From Pseudomonas azerbaijanoccidentalis (GTDB taxonomy: Bacteria > Pseudomonadota > Gammaproteobacteria > Pseudomonadales > Pseudomonadaceae), in contig NZ_JAHSTU010000005.1 of the NCBI RefSeq assembly GCF_019145495.1, forward strand, positions 1 to 64,000: a stretch of DNA of 64,000 nucleotides, in the 5' to 3' direction. A model generated the notes under the pieces. It was not told the DNA's origin. It did not search any database and saw nothing but the letters and a program-made list of their open reading frames with translations. Below, piece after piece: positions 59,263-64,000 of the stretch. Position numbers and translations under genes: made by a program. How positions within the stretch are numbered: the first letter of the stretch is position 1; each line of letters begins with the position of its first letter.

Positions 59263-60480
59263 CTATTGAACCCGGTTTCGCGATGTGAAAAAGGTCAAGG
59301 CTGCAGCGAGCATCAGCAAGACAGCGCTTGCGAGAAAGGTCATGCGGTAGCCGCTCGCGTCGAACAGCACCCCGCCAAGGGTCGAGCCCAGTGCAATGGA
59401 TAGCTGAATGACTGCCACCATCAGGCCACCTCCGGCTTCGGCATCCTTGGGTAACGCTTTGGCCAACCACGACCACCAGCCCACGGGTGCCGCCGTCGCG
59501 ATCAGGCCCCACAGCCCCAGCAATACAAACGCTGCCACCACGCCGCCGCCAAGAACGATCAAGGAAAGTGCAATGGCGGCCATCAACAGTGGAATGCCAA
59601 CCAGGACCCGGTACATGCCGACTTTCAGGAAAGTGCCGATCAGGAGGGTTCCGACAAAACCCGCCACGCCGATGACCAGCAGGATCAGCGACAACCGGGA
59701 GACATCGACACCCGTGACAGTCTCCAGGAACGGGCGCAGGTAGGTGAACAATACAAACTGCCCCATGAAGAAAGTGCCCACACTCAACAGGCCAAAACGG
59801 ATCAATGGGCTCTTGAACAATCGAAAGACATTGCCAGTGCCTTCTTTGCGCGGTGCCGCTTTCATGCTTGGCAGGCTGATCCATTGCCAGATCAACGCGA
59901 TGATCGCTACCGGAATCAGGCAGAAAAAAGCACCGCGCCAACCGATGACACTCCCCAGATAGCTTCCCAGTGGCGCGGCCACAACGGTTGCCAAAGCATT
60001 GCCGCTGTTGAAGATGGCCAGAGCCTTGGGCACGCTGCGGGAAGGCACCAGGCGCATGGCCATGGCCGCCGACATCGACCAGAACCCACCGATCACCACG
60101 CCGATCAGCGCACGGCCAATCATGTACACCGGATAGTTTGGCGCCAGACCGATCACCAGCCCCGACACGCACATGATCGCGGTCAAAAGAAGCAACAGCG
60201 TCTTGCGGTCCATCGAGCCCGCAAGCCTGGAAATCGACAGGCTTGTCAGCACCGCGAAGGCACCGGAAATGGCGATCCCGTAGCCGGCCAGCCCTTCACT
60301 GATTTGCAGATCCAACGCAATCGGCGTAAGCAAACTGACCGGCATGAACTCCGAAGCGATCAGCGCGAATACGCACAGTGTCATCGCAAAGATGCCACTC
60401 CAGTACGCCGGCTGCTTCTGCGTCCCCGGCATGCCAAGGGCATCACTTGCCGGGGTATCGAAAACTTGAGCCGTCATCAA
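59263..60480 (-). CDS. MFS transporter, DHA1 family
   Basis: A 405-aa, 12-helix major facilitator protein: SEFMPVSLLTPIALDLQISE in helix 1 and its loop, SISRLAGSMDRKTLLLLL as the loop 2-3 motif, and GSYLGSVIGWRGAFF in helix 5. It belongs with AraJ/YdhP-like exporters, including purine-ribonucleoside effluxers. It lies 66 bases upstream of the GGT-like gene on the same strand. Read-through is possible, though operators separate them. A decayed LysR gene lies just upstream, in the position of a former divergent regulator. Confidence 0.87.
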   Translation of the reverse strand: MMTAQVFDTPASDALGMPGTQKQPAYWSGIFAMTLCVFALIASEFMPVSLLTPIALDLQISEGLAGYGIAISGAFAVLTSLSISRLAGSMDRKTLLLLLTAIMCVSGLVIGLAPNYPVYMIGRALIGVVIGGFWSMSAAMAMRLVPSRSVPKALAIFNSGNALATVVAAPLGSYLGSVIGWRGAFFCLIPVAIIALIWQWISLPSMKAAPRKEGTGNVFRLFKSPLIRFGLLSVGTFFMGQFVLFTYLRPFLETVTGVDVSRLSLILLVIGVAGFVGTLLIGTFLKVGMYRVLVGIPLLMAAIALSLIVLGGGVVAAFVLLGLWGLIATAAPVGWWSWLAKALPKDAEAGGGLMVAVIQLSIALGSTLGGVLFDASGYRMTFLASAVLLMLAAALTFFTSRNRVQ

Positions 60481-60629
60481 AAATCTCTCATCAAGCGGAA
60501 CGAGGCTTCATCACTCTGGCGAATGACTTGTCTTTCTGGGACAGAGCTTGACTGATTCGTGACGACTTGATTAGTAGCCATAATCTTTATGAAGTATTGA
60601 GAAAAACTCAGCAATGACCAATACCAAAG

Positions 60630-60800
60630 TCAACGATCCGCGCACTTGAAGAAAAGCTGGGGATACGTTTGCTGGCCCGCACGACACGCAATGTGTCGCC
60701 CACGGAGGCGGGAGAATGACAGATGCTCTCGATCGCCCCGCTGTTTGATCAGTTCACCGTCGAGCTCGAAGCGCTGGGTGACATATAGAAGCTGAACGTT
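60630..60800 (+). pseudogene. LysR family regulator remnant
   Basis: The plus strand reads STIRALEEKLGIRLLARTTR then NVSPTEAGE, an in-frame stop, and SIAPLFDQFTVELEALGD. This is the part after the helix-turn-helix and the linker helix of a LysR protein. The start and the whole effector domain are missing. It is divergent from the MFS gene, as intact LysR/MFS pairs usually are. Confidence 0.75.
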
Positions 60801-60954
60801 TTAGGTTCGACGCGCGTTGCGCCCCGTGCGCGTGCCCAAGAAAATACCCGACCCGTCTCGCTGGCAGTCTCTTTCAGGTTTGTGAAGTCCGACCATGTTC
60901 AGTCTCGCCGATTGGTCGATAATTGAAGTACCCCTTAGCAATCGGCACGCTCTA

Positions 60955-61989
60955 ATGGATCAGATTCTTTCTCTTCTCTCCGATACCATCCCAAAAGCCA
61001 AGACCCTGGAACAGCTGACGCGTCCGTTGCTGACCCTGCTCAGCCAGGTCACCGGAATGGAGTCGACCTACCTGACCACCATTGATACCGACGAGGGGGT
61101 CCAGCGCATCGAGTTCGCACGCAACGTCGGTGACATGGTGATTCCTGAAGGGCTGGTCGTGCCTTGGGCAGATACGCTGTGCAAGCGCGCGCTGGATGAG
61201 AACCGCATGTACTCGGATAACGTTGCCGAGTGTTGGGGTGATTCGGAGGCTGCCGCAGCCTTGGGCATCAGGACTTACGTGAGCGCGCCGATCAAAGCCC
61301 AGGATGGGCAAGTGCTGGGGACGGTGTGTGCCGCCAGCTCGGATCAAGTGGCCCGCGCGCCTGACGTGGAACCCCTGCTGATGCTTCTGTCGGGATTGCT
61401 GGGATATTCCCTTGAACGTGAGCGGCTGGTTGAGCAACTGCAGACCGCCAACGCCGAGTTGACCAGCCTGGCCCTGACGGACCCACTCACCGGCCTGTCC
61501 AACCGGCGTGCCATTCTCAACGATGCCGCGCGGCTGTTCGCCCTGGCTCAGCGGGAGCACAAATACATTCTGATCGGTGTCATCGATCTGGATGGCTTCA
61601 AACTCATCAACGATACCCGCGGCCACCAGGCAGGCGACCAGCTACTGCGCGGTGTGGCCGCCCAGTTGCAGCATGGTCTCAGGACCAGCGACATCATCGG
61701 GCGTACGGGCGGCGATGAGTTCATCGTGATCGCCCTGGGCACCCCTTCCCAACACTCGGACCCGGAAACAGATCGGCGACATGCCGCCGAGCTGCTTCAG
61801 GATCGCCTGTCCAAAGCGACAATAGGCCGATATGAACTCGGCCACGGCCTGGATGCTATTGAATACTCCGGCGCGAGTGTCGGGGTCGTGGCAGTCACTC
61901 CCGGCAGCATGACTGTGGACGAGGCCACGAAACTGGCGGACCACGAGATGTACAAGGTGAAACAGCAACGAAACCGTCAACGGTTGTAG
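60955..61989 (+). CDS. Diguanylate cyclase with GAF sensor domain
   Basis: A 344-aa cytoplasmic protein. A GAF domain covers about residues 10-160 (MESTYLTTIDTDEGVQRIEF, PIKAQDGQVLGTVCAAS), then a GGDEF domain starting at LALTDPLTGLSNRRA near 177. The active-site loop GGDEF is intact at 252-256. The inhibitory I-site RTSD lies at 243-246, exactly five residues before it. It should make cyclic di-GMP with product inhibition. The start at MDQILSLLSDTIPKAK is preferred by domain layout; an ATG at 60895 would add 20 residues. Neither has a clear ribosome-binding site. Confidence 0.88.
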   Translation: MDQILSLLSDTIPKAKTLEQLTRPLLTLLSQVTGMESTYLTTIDTDEGVQRIEFARNVGDMVIPEGLVVPWADTLCKRALDENRMYSDNVAECWGDSEAAAALGIRTYVSAPIKAQDGQVLGTVCAASSDQVARAPDVEPLLMLLSGLLGYSLERERLVEQLQTANAELTSLALTDPLTGLSNRRAILNDAARLFALAQREHKYILIGVIDLDGFKLINDTRGHQAGDQLLRGVAAQLQHGLRTSDIIGRTGGDEFIVIALGTPSQHSDPETDRRHAAELLQDRLSKATIGRYELGHGLDAIEYSGASVGVVAVTPGSMTVDEATKLADHEMYKVKQQRNRQRL

Positions 61990-61991
61990 GG

Positions 61992-62019
61992 CGTCCGGCG
62001 ACGCTTCAGTCGCCAGACG
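61992..62019. terminator. Hairpin between convergent genes
   Basis: CGTC-C-GGCGAC (61992-62002) pairs with GTCGCC-A-GACG (62009-62019) around a six-base loop, with one mismatch. It follows the diguanylate cyclase stop by 2 bases. There is no T run on either side, so termination strength is uncertain. Confidence 0.5.
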
Positions 62020-62055
62020 TGATACGTGAAATGGCAGCTGATCAAGGCACTCGTT

Positions 62056-63678
62056 TCAGAGTGCCTTGGCCCAATCGCGCAGCAAATACTTCTGGATCTT
62101 GCCGGTCGAGGTCTTCGGCAGTTCGCTGAACACCACGGTTTTCGGCAATTTGAAACCCGCCAGATGTTCACGACAGAACAGGATGATGTCGGCTTCCAGC
62201 GTATCCTGATAATCCTCTTTGAGCTTGACGAAGGCGCAAGGGGTTTCGCCCCACTTCTCGTCCGGACGGGCAACCACGGCGGCCTCCAGCACTGCCGGGT
62301 GGCGGTAGAGAACGTCTTCGACTTCGATGGTGGAAATGTTCTCGCCGCCCGAGATGATGATGTCCTTGAGGCGATCCTTGATTTCGACATAGCCATCAGG
62401 GTGACGAACCGCCAGGTCGCCGGTGTGGAACCAGCCACCTTTGAACGCTTCACTGGTGGCTTTGGGGTTCTTCAAATACCCCTTCATCACCGTGTTGCCG
62501 CGCATGAAGATTTCGCCAACGCTGATGCCGTCCAGGGGCACCGGTTCAAGGGTTTGCGGATCGGCAACCATCAGCCCTTCCAGGGTCGGATAACGCACGC
62601 CTTGGCGCGACTTGATCCGTGCACGCTCATTCAGCGGCTGCTCATCCCACTCGTCATGCCACGCGCAAACGGTCACCGGGCCGTAGACCTCGGTCAGCCC
62701 ATAAACGTGAGTCACCTTGATGCCCATCTCCTCCACCGCGCCGATGACCTTGGCCGGTGGCGCGGCGCCTGCGAGCATGGCGTCGACCGGATGATCGAAA
62801 GTGACTTTGGCCGAGTCGGGCAAGTTGACCAGCCCATTGAGAACAATCGGCGCGCCACACAGGTGACTGACACGGTGCTCGTGAATCAACGCGAGAATTT
62901 TGTACGGGTCGACTCGGCGCAGAAACACGTGAGTCCCGGCCAGCGCCGTCACCGTCCACGGATAGCACCAGCCGTTGCAATGGAACATCGGCAAGGTCCA
63001 CAGATACACCGGGTGGTGCCCCATGGCCCAGGTCATCTGATTGCCCAGTGAATTGAGATAGGCCCCGCGGTGGTGGTAAATGACACCCTTGGGATTGCCC
63101 GTGGTGCCAGAGGTGTAGTTGAGCGAGATGGCTTGCCATTCATCTTCAGGCCATTGCCAGGCGAACTGCGGGTCACCTTCAGCGAGGAAGGCTTCATAGT
63201 CCAGCGCACTCACCGCGCTGCCTTCGCCGTATTCCGGGTCGTCCACATCGACCACCAGTGGCGGATCGGAGAGCAGGCTCAAGGCCTCACGAATGACCGC
63301 GTGGAACTCACGATCAGTGATCAACACTTTGGCTTCACCATGCTCAAGCATGAAGGCAATGGCTTGCGCATCCAGGCGTACGTTCAGGGTATTGAGCACT
63401 GCGCCGATCATTGGCACGCCAAAGTGAACTTCAAGCATCGCCGGGATATTCGGCAGCATTACCGCCACGGTGTCGCCCTTGCCGATGCCTTGCTGGCTCA
63501 GTGCGCTGGCCAGGCGCCGGCAGCGCCCATAGGTCTCTTGCCAGTTGCGCCGGATGGCGCCGTGAATCACGGCAGGATACTCACCGTAGACCGAGGCCGT
63601 GCGCTCGATGAAGCTCAGCGGAGAAAGGGCGATATGGTTGACTGCCGAGGGCGCCAGGCCTGTTTCGAAAATCGACAT
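62056..63678 (-). CDS. AMP-forming acyl-CoA synthetase
   Basis: A 540-aa adenylate-forming ligase joining a fatty or short-chain carboxylic acid to CoA with ATP. The P-loop-like motif is YTSGTTGNPKGV near residue 182, the A5 motif HVYGLTEVYGP near 320, FHTGDLAVRHPDGY near 415 and the hinge KDRLKDIIISGGENIS near 430. The catalytic Lys is in PKTSTGKIQKY near 525. GGAAAA precedes the ATG at 63678; eight more in-frame codons lie upstream. It resembles medium-chain and methylmercaptopropionate-CoA ligases (DmdB-like). No partner thiolase genes are nearby. Confidence 0.9.
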   Translation of the reverse strand: MSIFETGLAPSAVNHIALSPLSFIERTASVYGEYPAVIHGAIRRNWQETYGRCRRLASALSQQGIGKGDTVAVMLPNIPAMLEVHFGVPMIGAVLNTLNVRLDAQAIAFMLEHGEAKVLITDREFHAVIREALSLLSDPPLVVDVDDPEYGEGSAVSALDYEAFLAEGDPQFAWQWPEDEWQAISLNYTSGTTGNPKGVIYHHRGAYLNSLGNQMTWAMGHHPVYLWTLPMFHCNGWCYPWTVTALAGTHVFLRRVDPYKILALIHEHRVSHLCGAPIVLNGLVNLPDSAKVTFDHPVDAMLAGAAPPAKVIGAVEEMGIKVTHVYGLTEVYGPVTVCAWHDEWDEQPLNERARIKSRQGVRYPTLEGLMVADPQTLEPVPLDGISVGEIFMRGNTVMKGYLKNPKATSEAFKGGWFHTGDLAVRHPDGYVEIKDRLKDIIISGGENISTIEVEDVLYRHPAVLEAAVVARPDEKWGETPCAFVKLKEDYQDTLEADIILFCREHLAGFKLPKTVVFSELPKTSTGKIQKYLLRDWAKAL

Positions 63679-63766
63679 GAGGTTTTCCTGTGGGGAGATC
63701 ACCAGCCTGTTTTGCTGTGCTGGAAACCTCCGATGGCTGATTGTTAGCTCTGTTCAGGTTTCAAAA

Positions 63767-63791
63767 CGGCCCCGCCTGATCGGTGGGGCCG
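63767..63791 (-). terminator. Rho-independent terminator after the partial gene
   Basis: CGGCCCC (63767-63773) and GGGGCCG (63785-63791) form a GC-rich stem. On the minus strand it is followed by TTTT. It lies 25 bases after the stop of the partial minus-strand gene. Confidence 0.75.
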
Positions 63792-63815
63792 CTGCAACGG
63801 TTCAAGCGTTTGGTT

Positions 63816-64000
63816 TCAAGCAGTTTGTTGCCTGGTTTTGCGCAAGTGCGCACGCCAGGTCATGGCCCAGTGTGCCGGGTCTTCGAGCGGCGCGCTCTTC
63901 AATCGGTGGATCGCCTGGTTATGCGGTGAAGTCTTGACGATTTCCGGGTTCGAGTAGGCCTCGTCGGAGATGTGCGCAAGCACCGCGATCCAGGTGTCCA
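63816..64000 (-). CDS. Partial gene, probable glycine dehydrogenase subunit 2 C-terminus
   Basis: Only the last 61 codons are inside the window. The minus strand reads DTWIAVLAHISDEAYSNPEI then VKTSPHNQAIHRLKSAPL, ending AHLRKTRQQTA and a stop at 63816-63818. The EAYxNPEIVKTSPH pattern resembles the end of GcvPB-type aminomethyl-transferring glycine dehydrogenase, which decarboxylates glycine with pyridoxal phosphate. The pyridoxal site is outside the window, so the call rests on the tail alone. Confidence 0.45.
   Translation of the reverse strand, partial: DTWIAVLAHISDEAYSNPEIVKTSPHNQAIHRLKSAPLEDPAHWAMTWRAHLRKTRQQTA

Noticed and set aside
1-64000. CRISPR arrays, tRNA/rRNA genes, intact prophage or complete insertion sequences
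   Set aside because: No regularly spaced direct repeats, cloverleaf-like sequence, phage structural genes or full transposase were seen; only an IS30 fragment is present.

Overview
The window reads as a stretch of accessory chromosome from a fluorescent-group Pseudomonas (inference). GC is high, and one protein is close to enterobacterial and pseudomonad ProP along its whole length. LysR, GlxA/AraC and GntR regulators abound, and a giant NdvB-type cyclic glucan synthase is present. No rRNA, tRNA, CRISPR array or intact insertion sequence was seen. Small decayed gene pieces (IS30 transposase, molybdenum hydroxylase, luciferase-like oxidoreductase, LysR, AraC C-terminus) lie between intact operons.

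Layout. 0.1-5 kb: a GNAT acetyltransferase, a divergent LysR/MFS pair, a periplasmic DUF4432 aldose-epimerase-like protein and a small c-type cytochrome. 5.1-9.6 kb: a metal-homeostasis locus. It has an MFS exporter with a His-rich tail, a CsoR/RcnR/InrS-type repressor, a His-rich exported protein, a HupE/UreJ membrane protein, an AP-repeat membrane-anchored protein and a tiny His-tailed lipoprotein. Two identical, oppositely oriented G/C-tract operators serve its transcription units. 10.1-19.6 kb: cyclic beta-1,2-glucan synthase (2884 aa) and a Crp/Fnr regulator. 20-25.5 kb: a five-gene reductase/hydrolase operon, divergent from a GlxA-type regulator, with a G10 tract in between. 25.6-29.4 kb: IS30 debris, a 2-hydroxyacid dehydrogenase, a molybdenum-hydroxylase remnant, a LysR gene and an exported carboxymuconolactone-decarboxylase/cupin pair. 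29.7-35.4 kb: proP, then an amidohydrolase/NCS2 permease pair divergent from a LysR gene. 35.4-39.6 kb: a Lys-rich and an Arg/Asp-rich small protein, an SDR, a LysR gene and an NAD-dependent epimerase.

39.7-49.2 kb: an eight-gene minus-strand operon divergent from a LysR gene. It encodes a flavin reductase, a ribose-type ABC importer, an SDR, a luciferase-like monooxygenase and a transketolase split into two genes. It looks like a complete uptake and oxidative carbon-breakdown route for an unidentified sugar-like substrate. 51-60.5 kb: a second catabolic regulon. It has a branched-chain-amino-acid-type ABC importer whose LivM, LivG and LivF parts are fused, a CodA-like amidohydrolase, an oxamate-amidohydrolase/gamma-glutamyltransferase-like enzyme, an MFS transporter and a GntR regulator. 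A repeated ATTGYTAGCAAT-like operator precedes both the importer and the GGT-like gene. 60.9-64 kb: a GAF-GGDEF diguanylate cyclase, an AMP-forming acyl-CoA synthetase and the 3' end of a probable glycine dehydrogenase subunit.

The best candidates for undescribed systems are the split-transketolase/flavin-monooxygenase operon, the GntR-operator regulon and the His-rich metal locus. All functions were assigned by reading translated sequence; no database search was run.
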